Positions 6,936-16,222 of a stretch of DNA of 64,000 nt are shown piece by piece (the stretch's first letter is position 1; each line of letters starts with the position of its first letter). The DNA is taken from positions 2,895,488 to 2,959,487 of the forward strand of contig NZ_CP070608.1 of NCBI RefSeq assembly GCF_017068455.1. Reading direction: 5' to 3'. The stretch is from Fulvivirga lutea. Its GTDB lineage: Bacteria > Bacteroidota > Bacteroidia > Cytophagales > Cyclobacteriaceae. The translations under genes and the position numbers were made by a program. The notes below the pieces were generated by a model, which saw only the letters and a list, made by a program, of their open reading frames with translations, was not told the origin of the DNA and did no database searches.

Positions 6936-8644
6936 AGCTGGTTTTAAAGGATTACATTGAATCTCTAAAAGAGGAAGGGGAATTAGATTCCTTGCTAACT
7001 GATCTACTTTGGAGTGTGGGAATAAAAATATTTACACGTCCTAATAAAGGAACTAGGCAATATGGAGTTGACATTGCGGCTTACGGAAAGAACTTTCAAA
7101 ATAGTATAGAAGATCAGAATAAAGAAGTATTTCTAATAACGGTTAAAAAAGGAAATTTTGACAGAAATAATTGGGATTCAGGTAAAAACTCGATTAGACA
7201 ATCTCTTAACGATATTATTGATGTTTACATACCTAACCGTCTTGGCAAACAATACAATAATTGTAAAATTAATATTGTAGTAGCCAGCAATGGAGAGTTA
7301 AGTGAAGGAGTTATTGATAATTGGGTTTCTTACACGAAGGAACAAGGGACAAAAAATGATAAGTTGAATTTTGTGTTTTGGGGAATAAGAGACTTAGTTC
7401 AATTAACCGAAGATAATTTACTTTCAGAATTATTATTTCCAGAAGATCATAGATTGCTGCTTAGAAAAACTCTTTCTTTTTTGGATCTACCTGACTATGA
7501 TTTAAGACATTTTTATGAATTAAATGAGAAGTTGTTTCAAAAATGTTTGCCTTTAAAAAACAACAGGAAACTCATTAAAAATTTAAGACTCCTAAGATTA
7601 ATTTCAAATATTTTATTAAAGGGTTGTGTGGAAATGAATAACATAAAACCAGCAATTATTGCTTCTGAAAGGGTTTTAATATTGTACTGGGATTGGTTTA
7701 AAAAAAGAAATTCATTCAATGAAAAAGAACCAATTAAGGAATTGATTAGCTACCATTTTTTCAAGATTCAGATAAATAGAATTTATTTTGCTAAGGTACA
7801 AACAAGCTATTATTCAGAAGACGGATTGTCATTTGGTATTGGTAATTTACTAGAATATAGTTTAATCACATACGAGCAAATTGGAATTTCAGCTACAATC
7901 GGAATGTCAGAACTTTATGAGGCTATGGTTCATTTTCCTAGTGACCCAAATTATTCAGAAACTTGTTATAAAAATGCAATGCAAGTATCGCAAAGCTTGG
8001 GTGAATTGATTTTTAATAATCCCGCTTCTTGCTATCCAAAATATGATGAGCACTGCATAGAAATCAATTTGGCCATGATACTCTTCTATCAAACAGAAAG
8101 ATTCGATATCGCAATCCAATGGTTGGAAAAATTAATTTCGTATCTAAGAGACAATTACTTACTCAAAGAATTCATCCCTTTGTTTATAACAGACTATGAA
8201 AAATTAATTCAAATTGAAGTAGGGGGGTATAAGGAAGAAATTTCTTCTTCAATATTGATAACATGCCTCGCTGATTGGTGCATCATGCTTAAAGAAGATA
8301 ATCTATATAAAAACCTAATCGAGCTAATTGAACAAAGTTTACCGAATATAGATTTACAACATTGGCATCCTGAAGAAAATACAGAAGAAAATTTATTCAA
8401 TAGCAATGCCATGAGAGAAACAGGATCGACACGGAGTTCTATTAAACTGCCAAAAAATCCTATTGAATATGAAATGGAAATGGTAGAGGAGCGTAATATT
8501 TTCTTCGATGAAACTAAGTTTCTACATAATAATAAGGGGTTTCAACACATAGAATATCTAGCAAATCGGCATTTTAGAACATATGTATTTCCGAATTCAT
8601 GGAGGCAATTGTTGAACACTAGATTTTGCTTTAATAAACCTTAA
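6932..8644 (+). CDS. putative PD-(D/E)xK-type nuclease fused to a helical C-terminal region
   Basis: A 570-residue protein. Residues 20-75 resemble the Mrr-like restriction-endonuclease core: LLTDLLWSVGIKIFTR, then YGVDIAAYG with Asp47, then VFLITVKKGNF with Thr70-x-Lys72 in place of the usual Glu/Gln-x-Lys. A beta strand plus NIVVASNGEL and FVFWGIRDLVQL complete an alpha/beta domain to about residue 170. Residues 180-570 are helical, possibly TPR-like. It overlaps the upstream gene by 4 bp. A nucleic-acid-cleaving effector is a reasonable inference; the non-standard threonine leaves activity uncertain. Confidence 0.55.
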   Translation: MKLVLKDYIESLKEEGELDSLLTDLLWSVGIKIFTRPNKGTRQYGVDIAAYGKNFQNSIEDQNKEVFLITVKKGNFDRNNWDSGKNSIRQSLNDIIDVYIPNRLGKQYNNCKINIVVASNGELSEGVIDNWVSYTKEQGTKNDKLNFVFWGIRDLVQLTEDNLLSELLFPEDHRLLLRKTLSFLDLPDYDLRHFYELNEKLFQKCLPLKNNRKLIKNLRLLRLISNILLKGCVEMNNIKPAIIASERVLILYWDWFKKRNSFNEKEPIKELISYHFFKIQINRIYFAKVQTSYYSEDGLSFGIGNLLEYSLITYEQIGISATIGMSELYEAMVHFPSDPNYSETCYKNAMQVSQSLGELIFNNPASCYPKYDEHCIEINLAMILFYQTERFDIAIQWLEKLISYLRDNYLLKEFIPLFITDYEKLIQIEVGGYKEEISSSILITCLADWCIMLKEDNLYKNLIELIEQSLPNIDLQHWHPEENTEENLFNSNAMRETGSTRSSIKLPKNPIEYEMEMVEERNIFFDETKFLHNNKGFQHIEYLANRHFRTYVFPNSWRQLLNTRFCFNKP

Positions 8645-8671
8645 GAAGTATTTGCAAAATGAACAAAACTT

Positions 8672-9526
8672 ATGATCATGGTAAAAGAAGATGTTTTTAG
8701 ACTAACAATTGAGGAAGAGAAAAAATGTAAATCCGAACAGGGTAAAATTAGCCCTAGAGTTTCGGCTGCAATTGTCAAAGAAGGGGCATTATTAGGTGTA
8801 GCACATCGAGGTCAACATAATGATGGAGATCACGCAGAATATACGTTGTTTGAAAAAGAATTAAAAGATATTGATGTTTCTGGTGCAATTCTTTTTACAA
8901 CACTTGAGCCGTGCACTTCACGAAAGACTCATAAACCTTGTGCAGACTGGATAATTGAAAAAGGAATTTCAAAAATATACATTGGTATGCTCGATCCAAA
9001 TCCAAAAATTTATCTAGCAGGAGTTAGGAAATTGAAAGATGCTAAAATTGATATAGAATATTATGATGAAAAATATAGATTAGAAATTGAAGCTGATAAT
9101 AAAGCATTTATTGAACAATACAAAGCAAACCCAAAACTTGAGGGACAAATAATATTTGATTATACGAATAATAACGGCACATACACGGTTGGCTATCAAG
9201 AATATATGTTTGATTTAAAATTTAGTAATGCTTCAAATAGGTCAATTCATATATATAATGATAATGCTAACATTGATTGCATTTCAGAAGTATTAGACTG
9301 TACTCAAATTAGTCAAATTGTTGACGCATCTATCTATGATTCTTCATCTAGAAGTCGAACAATTAATAATTCAGGGATCGCGATTTTTAGAAATATCAAT
9401 GGTCATTATTGCGCAATAAAAATAAACTCCATATCGGCTAGGTCACACGGTGATAAATTAAATGAAGTGAACATAGATTATAAAATATTAACTGCGGGTA
9501 GTGATTTTCGAAATAACATAGGATGA
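8672..9526 (+). CDS. cytidine deaminase-fold protein with unknown C-terminal domain
   Basis: The first 150 residues are a zinc-dependent deaminase of the CDA/RibD superfamily: H54-A-E56 (DHAEYTLFE) and Pro80-Cys81 with a second Cys90 (LEPCTSRKTHKPC), followed by IYIGMLDPNP, which is typical of RibD-type and DNA/nucleotide deaminases. Residues 155-284 form an apparently beta-rich domain that I do not recognise. It follows the nuclease-like gene by 27 bp on the same strand and probably shares its transcript. In a defence operon a deaminase could deplete or alter nucleotides, but no substrate can be read from the sequence. A second ATG six bases downstream is an alternative start. Confidence 0.7.
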   Translation: MIMVKEDVFRLTIEEEKKCKSEQGKISPRVSAAIVKEGALLGVAHRGQHNDGDHAEYTLFEKELKDIDVSGAILFTTLEPCTSRKTHKPCADWIIEKGISKIYIGMLDPNPKIYLAGVRKLKDAKIDIEYYDEKYRLEIEADNKAFIEQYKANPKLEGQIIFDYTNNNGTYTVGYQEYMFDLKFSNASNRSIHIYNDNANIDCISEVLDCTQISQIVDASIYDSSSRSRTINNSGIAIFRNINGHYCAIKINSISARSHGDKLNEVNIDYKILTAGSDFRNNIG

Positions 9527-9586
9527 AATTGTACGAGTTTATCTGTTGAAAAGATTTCCTATGAATATTTACCATGAACTGGTTGT

Positions 9587-9621
9587 TCAACATTTCTAAT
9601 GACTCAGTCAACATTTCTAAT
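9587..9621 (+). repeat. 14-bp direct repeat at right edge of the island
   Basis: TCAACATTTCTAAT occurs at 9587-9600 and again at 9608-9621, a 21-bp period, about 60 bp after the deaminase stop codon in the 288-bp gap before the DUF4476 gene. No copy of the GTTCCAC element is present in this gap. The repeats may be regulatory or may mark the island edge. The rest of the gap shows no gene. Confidence 0.5.
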
Positions 9622-9814
9622 AATGTGATACAAATCCAGCATATGCCCTTGAGGCTTATATTATATATGATTGTTATATAATTTATATTATGTTAAATAG
9701 AAATAATCAACATCTATCCCGCACATTACTCTGTGACATTTTATTACAAACCTTAAACCCTCTCTGGCACACCTATTGTATTTCACTGACTAGATCATTT
9801 TAAATACTACAGCC

Positions 9815-10522
9815 ATGAGACACGTTATACTTTCACTATTACTTATCTGTAGCATCGCCACAATTACTACAGCTAACCATTGTATTCAGCCACTGCCTGA
9901 GCACCAATTCAACCAACTACGTAATTCATTAAAGCCGTCCCGCTCAGAACAGTTTAGAATGAATGAAGTGCTGAACCTGGTGAACAACTATTGTTTTAAC
10001 AGTGCTCAAATTCAGAGTTTGTTATTTCATGTACAGACAGACCATTCTAGAATAACCATTGGTAAAGCGGCTTTTTCAGGTGTTGCTGATCCCCACAATT
10101 TCTATATGGTGTATGATGCCTTTAATTCATTTTCAATGGCTTTTAGGCTGCACGACATTGTGCATAATCAGCTGATAGCCCCTATTGTAACTCCTCCGCC
10201 CGTCATTATTCAGGATCCGGTGATCATTTGCGAGCCTACACCCGATGATTTCGCGCATATTTTGCGCACGATCAGAAACGAGAGTTTTGCCAATGATAAA
10301 CTATCAGCACTACATCTTATCGCCCCGAACTATTGCTTTACAGTCAACCAGATTGGCCAAATTATGGATGCATTTCACTTCAGCGGTGGTAAGTTATCTG
10401 CGGCCAAGGCCTTGTATGATAATGCCATTGATCAGCACAACTACTACAGATTAGTAGATAAAATCGTGTTCAGAAGCGATAAAGAAGAACTGAGACGTTA
10501 TATTAATGATAGAAGATTTTAA
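9815..10522 (+). CDS. secreted protein with two DUF4476 repeats
   Basis: A 235-residue protein with a signal peptide (RHVILSLLLICSIATITTA). It contains two related units, about residues 28-120 and 145-232, each with a pattern of F..LRN/RTIRNESF, a helix ending in NYCF, a Q.....F step, and a D..NYY/NFY..V closing segment. This is the DUF4476 fold common in secreted Bacteroidota proteins, function unknown. It is monocistronic and ends before a bidirectional terminator shared with the convergent helicase gene. Confidence 0.75.
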   Translation: MRHVILSLLLICSIATITTANHCIQPLPEHQFNQLRNSLKPSRSEQFRMNEVLNLVNNYCFNSAQIQSLLFHVQTDHSRITIGKAAFSGVADPHNFYMVYDAFNSFSMAFRLHDIVHNQLIAPIVTPPPVIIQDPVIICEPTPDDFAHILRTIRNESFANDKLSALHLIAPNYCFTVNQIGQIMDAFHFSGGKLSAAKALYDNAIDQHNYYRLVDKIVFRSDKEELRRYINDRRF

Positions 10523-10564
10523 TACTCATAACTCACTGTTTAATAGTAAGTTATAATTAATCAC

Positions 10565-10602
10565 ATAAAGCCATCTTACAAGTGTAGGATGGCTTTATTT
10601 TA
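10565..10602. terminator. bidirectional rho-independent terminator
   Basis: Arms ATAAAGCCATCTTACA (10565-10580) and TGTAGGATGGCTTTAT (10583-10598) pair with one wobble and are followed by T-rich sequence. They lie between the convergent DUF4476 and DEAD-box genes and can stop both. Confidence 0.85.
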
Positions 10603-10604
10603 GG

Positions 10605-11714
10605 TTACACCACTACCTTATCGATACCCACCTGTAATTTTTCCTGCAATTCATTCACGTGCTTCAACTCATCTTTGGTAATAAAAATTAAGGATAAGCC
10701 TTTATTTCCGGCTCGTGCTGTTCTGCCACTTCGGTGTATGTAATACTCCACCTGATCGGGCAATTCGTAATGGGCGGCAAATGCCAGATCCTTTACATCT
10801 ATGCCCCTGGCCGCTATATCGGTAGCAATTAAGAACTGCAGACTTTCATTTTTAAAGGCACGCATAATTTTATCACGCTCCTTTTGCAGTAAGTCGCCAT
10901 GGATAGCATCTGTAGACAGGTTTTTAGCTTTTAGTTGCTTCGCGAGTGTACGTGCTGCTACTTTTGTTCGGCAAAAGATCATGCCTCGTTCCTCTCCCAT
11001 GTCTTTTAGAAATTTCACCAGCGTGTCGAGTTTGTCTTCCGCCATGGTGATGGTATACTGATGGGTGATCTTCTTATTCAGTCTGTCAGCACCAATAGTT
11101 ACGCGAAAGGCATCCGGAGCTAAGTAATTTTTAATAATGGTTTTGATATCCGGTGGCATGGTGGCTGAAAACAGCCACGTATTAGTTCTGCCGGTGGTAT
11201 GTTTGAGAATACGCGTTAACTCTTTTTTAAAGCCCATAGAAAGCATTTCATCTGCTTCATCGAGCACTACATACTTTACGTGAGAAAGGTCTACTGCGTC
11301 CTTCTGAAGAAGATCTACTAAACGCCCGGGCGTGGCTACAATAATTTGAGTAGGTCGTTTTAACGCAGCTATTTGAGCTTCTATTTTAGCACCACCGTAA
11401 ACGGCCTCAGTAAATATCTTGTCGGAATACTTGGTGAATTTGAATAGTTGCTTGGCTACCTGTTGCCCTAATTCCCTTGTAGGCGTTAATATCAGTGCCT
11501 GTACCTTTGGCGAACCTGCATTTATCTTCTCCAATAATGGCAAACCATAGGCTGCGGTTTTACCCGTTCCTGTAGGTGCCTGAGCAATAAAATCGGTGCC
11601 TTTGCTCAACAAAAATGGAATAGACTGTTCTTGTATTGGTGATGGATTGATGATTTTCAGTTCATCGAGTGCTTTGATAAAGGGTTTTGATATTCCAAGT
11701 GCTGCGAAAGACAT
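10605..11714 (-). CDS. DEAD-box ATP-dependent RNA helicase
   Basis: All helicase motifs are visible in order: Q motif (NPSPIQEQSI), motif I AQAPTGTGKT, PTRELGQQ, TPGRLVDL, DEAD, SAT, IFCRTK, ATDIAARGID and HRSGRTARAG. At 369 residues from ATG 11714 it is a minimal, RhlE/CshA-like helicase without a long C-terminal RNA-binding tail. It would unwind RNA duplexes in ribosome assembly or mRNA turnover. An upstream frame extension of 20 codons is less likely because ATG 11714 precedes the canonical MSFAALGISKPFIKAL start. Confidence 0.9.
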   Translation of the reverse strand: MSFAALGISKPFIKALDELKIINPSPIQEQSIPFLLSKGTDFIAQAPTGTGKTAAYGLPLLEKINAGSPKVQALILTPTRELGQQVAKQLFKFTKYSDKIFTEAVYGGAKIEAQIAALKRPTQIIVATPGRLVDLLQKDAVDLSHVKYVVLDEADEMLSMGFKKELTRILKHTTGRTNTWLFSATMPPDIKTIIKNYLAPDAFRVTIGADRLNKKITHQYTITMAEDKLDTLVKFLKDMGEERGMIFCRTKVAARTLAKQLKAKNLSTDAIHGDLLQKERDKIMRAFKNESLQFLIATDIAARGIDVKDLAFAAHYELPDQVEYYIHRSGRTARAGNKGLSLIFITKDELKHVNELQEKLQVGIDKVVV

Positions 11715-11843
11715 AATTCTAATTTTAACTGCAAAGATGAGCTTAGTTGGCGCTATCCTGCTATAATTTAGCAATTATCTTTTTAACAATGTGCGTTGAA
11801 CTCTCTCATTCAACGCTACAATTTTAGTTCTATCAACCGGAAT

Positions 11844-13466
11844 TTACTTCGCGAAACGTGCAAAGAAATCGCCTTCATTCCAGGTGGGTCTTTCTTCCGC
11901 TTCATTGATAAAATAACTCACCATAAACTGCAACCGTACATATTTTTTCGCAGCATCGAAGTCAAAGGTGTTGTCCAGCTCATCAGAAGGTTTGTGATAC
12001 CTCTCTTCCCTAAAAGTATCGAAAAGGCCTGCAATGGTTTGGGTAGAATCCGATGCTTTTATTCCATAGGTAATACTCAAAGACGGTACTCCTTTTAAAA
12101 TAAAGTTCAACTGATCGCTCCTCACAAAACGCACCTGTTCCGGCATATGATCCTCGTCCACGCGCAAATCCAGCAAGTTGGCCGTACGCTCCACCTGGTT
12201 CATCAAACTACTATGTGCCCCGCCCAATGGCTCAATTGAAAGCAATGGAGCCACTACTGTAGGCATATCTGTATTTACATTGGCCACAATTTGCGACATG
12301 GGCACTGTTGGCGATGCAGCAAAATACTTCGAACCCAACAAACCCATTTCCTCAGCAGTTACGGCTAAAAATATCACCGATCGCTTCGGTTTATAGCCCA
12401 AACGGGTATATAATCGTGCTATTTCTATCATAGCACTGATGCCCACTGCATTATCCTGTGCACCGTTGTAAATGCTATCTCCTTCAACTGGCCTTCCTAC
12501 TCCCAAGTGATCTAAATGGCCGCTATGCACGATGTATTCATCGCTTAACTCCTCACCTTCTAAAACGCCTACCACATTGGCACTTTCTATTTTTGAGCTT
12601 ATTCCACTCACCTTGCCGGTTATTCGTTGCGTTTCCTTTGGTTGCAACAAAATGCCTTGTTTTAAACTGTTGCTTATGGAGTCTAGTGTATAGCCCATGA
12701 GCCTTTCAAATACAGGGTCATTCAGGTAACCATTAACTTTCAGCTTATTCCCATAAGAGCTTCTACCTGAGGTAGTTCCATCAGGTAATATGATGTTCGT
12801 GCGACCTTTATCGGTATAGGTTAAACTTCTTTCAAACGAGTATCTGCTTCCGGGTTCGTACGCGTAAATTAAGCCTACAGCACCCTTTTCAATCGCTGTT
12901 TGCAATTTGGTATCGGAGCTGCTGAAATACGCACGCTCACTGATTGGAAAACTTTCCGGTGCGCCACTAAAGATTACCATTACCTTGCCATCAACATCTA
13001 CCTTATCAAAATCGCTATAGCCCAGTTCAGGGGCATCTACGCCATAGCCGGCAAAAACGAGTTCACCTTCAAAATTGGCGGTCGCTTCTGAAGCACCTGC
13101 ATAAAAGAAGTAATCCTGGTCATAATTCAGTGTATCTCCATTGGCTGTCAGGTAACTGTCTGCTTTATCAGTTCGTACATTTAAGAGTGTCAACGGCTGA
13201 AAATAGCTGCTTCCCTCCTTGTCTCCTAACGGTTTAATTCCCAACGCTTTAAACTCATTGGCCACATAGTCCATGGCTTTTTGGTATTCCGGTGTTCCGG
13301 GATATCTTCCCATCAGACTATCATGTGCTAAAGCCGCTACATGGTGCTCTATTCTGTCTGGCGATACTAACTCAGTATAGCTAAGTAGTTCTGAATCTGT
13401 GTGGTGCTTTTGAGTGCAACTGAATGCTAAAAGAGATAAACAACTGAGGGTCAGTAGTTTCTTCAT
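11844..13466 (-). CDS. M28-family metallopeptidase lipoprotein with PA domain
   Basis: From ATG 13466 (MKKLLTLSCLSLLAFSC) the protein carries a lipobox, so it is likely anchored in an outer or inner membrane. It is an M28 aminopeptidase: HSGHLDHLG supplies a zinc histidine, GAQDNAVG the bridging aspartate, TAEEMGLLGS the catalytic glutamates, and NVNTDMP a further ligand. Between the N-terminus and catalytic domain a PA-like insert (about residues 120-260) contains GYGVDAPELGYSDF and GKVMVIFSG. At about 540 aa this fits the Bacteroidota M28/PA peptidases that trim extracellular peptides. The upstream 11 codons are unlikely to be translated. Confidence 0.9.
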   Translation of the reverse strand: MKKLLTLSCLSLLAFSCTQKHHTDSELLSYTELVSPDRIEHHVAALAHDSLMGRYPGTPEYQKAMDYVANEFKALGIKPLGDKEGSSYFQPLTLLNVRTDKADSYLTANGDTLNYDQDYFFYAGASEATANFEGELVFAGYGVDAPELGYSDFDKVDVDGKVMVIFSGAPESFPISERAYFSSSDTKLQTAIEKGAVGLIYAYEPGSRYSFERSLTYTDKGRTNIILPDGTTSGRSSYGNKLKVNGYLNDPVFERLMGYTLDSISNSLKQGILLQPKETQRITGKVSGISSKIESANVVGVLEGEELSDEYIVHSGHLDHLGVGRPVEGDSIYNGAQDNAVGISAMIEIARLYTRLGYKPKRSVIFLAVTAEEMGLLGSKYFAASPTVPMSQIVANVNTDMPTVVAPLLSIEPLGGAHSSLMNQVERTANLLDLRVDEDHMPEQVRFVRSDQLNFILKGVPSLSITYGIKASDSTQTIAGLFDTFREERYHKPSDELDNTFDFDAAKKYVRLQFMVSYFINEAEERPTWNEGDFFARFAK

Positions 13467-13564
13467 AAGATCGATATATGCGTTTATTTTAGAATACAAT
13501 TATTCAATCAAAATGTTTATTTCCCTCAGTTGTTTGTAAAAAAATTCTCCTTTTGCCAGTCTCC

Positions 13565-16222
13565 TTACTCGTTTCTAAGGGTATTTACCGGGTTGCTCAC
13601 AGCACCCCGAACAATTTCAAAACTCACCGTTATCAGTGCGAAAGCTAGTGCTACTACAGACCCTATAATAAACGTAACGGGCTCTAAATCGGTAGCATAA
13701 GGAAATTCTGCCAGCCATTGATCCATACCATAATAACTCACAGGTATTGCGATGGCGATACCGATGATTACCAACAGGGCAAAGCGCTTGGTGAACATGT
13801 ACACCACCTGCTTCACAGAAGCGCCTAACACCTTACGAATACCTATTTCCTTCAGATTCTGTTCTACACTAAACGATGACAGGCCAAACAAGCCCAGAAT
13901 AGCCACGAAAATGGCTAAGAAAGAAAAATAGTTAACCAACTCTCCTAGCTTCTCTTCGGCTTCATATTGTGAGTTGAACCGGTCGCCAATGGTATAATAA
14001 TCAAATGGAAAACCTTCTCTCAAGTGTGTCCATTCTTCTTTTAAATATGCCACGGCCTCATCTTCCTGGCCATCTTTTACTTTTACAATGACAAAGCGGG
14101 CCCTACCTTGGGTAACCACAAATACGATGGGGGCAATTTCCTGCTTTAACGATTCGAAATGAAAATCATCAACCACGCCAATGATATAACCGTTTCTGCC
14201 ACCGTAGTTAAACTTTTTGTCAATAGCTTCTTCCATCGAGCTATAACCTAAAGCCTCAATGGCCGCTTTGTTTAAAATAAATGCCTCACTGGAATCGCTG
14301 GCCAGCTTATGATCAAAGTTTCTGCCTGCTAAAAATTTAACATCGAGCGTTTTCAGATAGCTATGATCAACATGAATGTCAGCCACACGAAAATCAATAC
14401 GCTTCATTTCACCATCAATTTCAAATTCACCACCTTGAGAGTCCAGCAGCCTGCCCGAAGGCACTCTACTGCTAAAGGTCACATCCTCGATACTTGGTTG
14501 CTCCATTAGGCGGTTTCTGATTAACTCAAAATTGGCATGTATTTCATTGTTAGATGGTAGCACCACCATATTCTCCTTGTTAAAACCCAAATCTTTGGTT
14601 TTCATGTATTCGATCTGATCGTTAATAACGCCTACACCTATCAGCAAACAGATAGAAATAAAGAACTGAAATACAACGAGAGCACTTCTAAGATTTAATT
14701 TTTTGTGGCTGTTTAACTTACTGCCCTTCAGCACTTTAACAGGAGCAAATGAAGAAAGGAAGAAAGCCGGGTAACTACCTGCTAAGAAACCAACGGCCAG
14801 CACCACACCTACCATTAAAGCCGCGAAAAATAGCGGGTCAACGGTGGTGAACGATAATTGCTTACCACTGAAATCATTAAACCAGGGAAGCACTAAAACA
14901 ACCAGTCCTAAAGATAATATCGCTGAGATACTCGCTATCAAAACAGATTCAGTAATAAACTGCCTGATGAGCGAGGACCTGAAAGCTCCCATCACTTTTC
15001 GAACTCCCACTTCTTTGGCTCGTTTCATAGAGCGAGCAGTAGAAAGGTTCATGAAGTTGATACATGCAATGATGAGGATGAATACTGCTATGATGGTATA
15101 GGTATAAACGTATTTTATGTCGCTATTCGCTTCAATTTCAGAGTCCAGATGTGAATGCAAGTGAATGTCCGTTAGGGGCATAAAGTGCAGCTTGTTCGTA
15201 GTTGAAGCTGGTTCTCCGCCATGTTCACCCAGATGTTTGTCAATAAATGCAGGAATTTGGCTTTCTAGTTCTTCAATAGACTTACCTTCTTCCAAGAGTA
15301 AGTAGGTAGCGTAGTTATTACTACCCCAGTTTTGCATCATATTCTCACGCCCGAAGAAGTTTTCTAACGTCACAAAAGAGGCAAACATGGAAAATTGAAA
15401 ATGCGAATTTGGCGGGCTATCCTGAATAATACCGGTTATCTTGAAATCGACCTCTGTACCAAAATTGTTGAAGGTAATGGATTTACCCATGGGGTCTTCG
15501 CCACTGAAATATCTATCTGCTGCTGATTGTGTTAGAACTATGGCATTAGGCTCCGTTAGCGCAGTTTTTGGGTCGCCTTCAATAAACTTCCATGAAAACA
15601 CATGAAACAGATTACCTTCAGCCCAGAAAAAGCCATCTTCTTCAAATTTCTTATCGTTATAAGACATGAGCGGCCCGTAACCTGAATTAATCCGAACGAC
15701 TTCTTCAAGGATTCCATCGAAATCAGTCGCCAGAAATGGCCCAAAAGGTGGTGCCAGATGCCCTAAATGCAAGCTGGACTCTCCATTGGCATTCAGCCAC
15801 TCTCTGGATGCACGGTAAATCCGATCAGATTTAGTGTGGTATTCATCATAACTAAGCTCGTGTTGAACGTACAGCGAAATTAATATAGTGGCTGCCATGC
15901 CTACCGCCAGCCCTAAAATGTTAATTGTTGAATAGACCTTTTGCCCCAGAATGTTCCTGAGGGCAATCTTTAAATAGTTGCGTATCATATCTATGTTGTT
16001 TGAGTTTGTTGCTTGACCTTTAATTTTTTTAATGACCGATGGACGCAGCATGAGCCATACTTCACGTATATAAATGGCTCGGGCTTTAGCAGGACCATAT
16101 TTCTCAACATTGAGATAAAAAGCCTCTTCTAAGTCGCCCTGTAGCTCTTCATAATAATCATCTGCACAAAACCACCTAAACCATTTCGTATATAGCTTGG
16201 GCGGGCTAATTGTTTTATTCAT
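13565..16222 (-). CDS. FtsX/MacB-like ABC transporter permease with N-terminal permease-prefix domain
   Basis: An 885-residue permease. Residues 1-75 are a soluble prefix (KWFRWFCADDYYEELQGDLEEAF...REVWLMLRP) found fused to Bacteroidota and Acidobacteria permeases. A transmembrane helix at about 95-120, a MacB-like periplasmic domain, three helices at about 370-480, a second periplasmic domain and three C-terminal helices follow, so two FtsX modules are present. RAKEVGVRKVMGAFRSSLIRQF and LKEIGIRKVLGASVKQV are the characteristic cytoplasmic loops. No ATPase gene is adjacent. It overlaps the PadR gene by 4 bp (ATGA), so the two are co-transcribed and the regulator probably controls the transporter. 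Confidence 0.9.
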   Translation of the reverse strand: MNKTISPPKLYTKWFRWFCADDYYEELQGDLEEAFYLNVEKYGPAKARAIYIREVWLMLRPSVIKKIKGQATNSNNIDMIRNYLKIALRNILGQKVYSTINILGLAVGMAATILISLYVQHELSYDEYHTKSDRIYRASREWLNANGESSLHLGHLAPPFGPFLATDFDGILEEVVRINSGYGPLMSYNDKKFEEDGFFWAEGNLFHVFSWKFIEGDPKTALTEPNAIVLTQSAADRYFSGEDPMGKSITFNNFGTEVDFKITGIIQDSPPNSHFQFSMFASFVTLENFFGRENMMQNWGSNNYATYLLLEEGKSIEELESQIPAFIDKHLGEHGGEPASTTNKLHFMPLTDIHLHSHLDSEIEANSDIKYVYTYTIIAVFILIIACINFMNLSTARSMKRAKEVGVRKVMGAFRSSLIRQFITESVLIASISAILSLGLVVLVLPWFNDFSGKQLSFTTVDPLFFAALMVGVVLAVGFLAGSYPAFFLSSFAPVKVLKGSKLNSHKKLNLRSALVVFQFFISICLLIGVGVINDQIEYMKTKDLGFNKENMVVLPSNNEIHANFELIRNRLMEQPSIEDVTFSSRVPSGRLLDSQGGEFEIDGEMKRIDFRVADIHVDHSYLKTLDVKFLAGRNFDHKLASDSSEAFILNKAAIEALGYSSMEEAIDKKFNYGGRNGYIIGVVDDFHFESLKQEIAPIVFVVTQGRARFVIVKVKDGQEDEAVAYLKEEWTHLREGFPFDYYTIGDRFNSQYEAEEKLGELVNYFSFLAIFVAILGLFGLSSFSVEQNLKEIGIRKVLGASVKQVVYMFTKRFALLVIIGIAIAIPVSYYGMDQWLAEFPYATDLEPVTFIIGSVVALAFALITVSFEIVRGAVSNPVNTLRNE

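Noticed and set aside
12178..13091. Rightward open frames inside the M28 peptidase gene
   Set aside because: They are antisense to a fully recognisable peptidase, have no motifs and no start signals.
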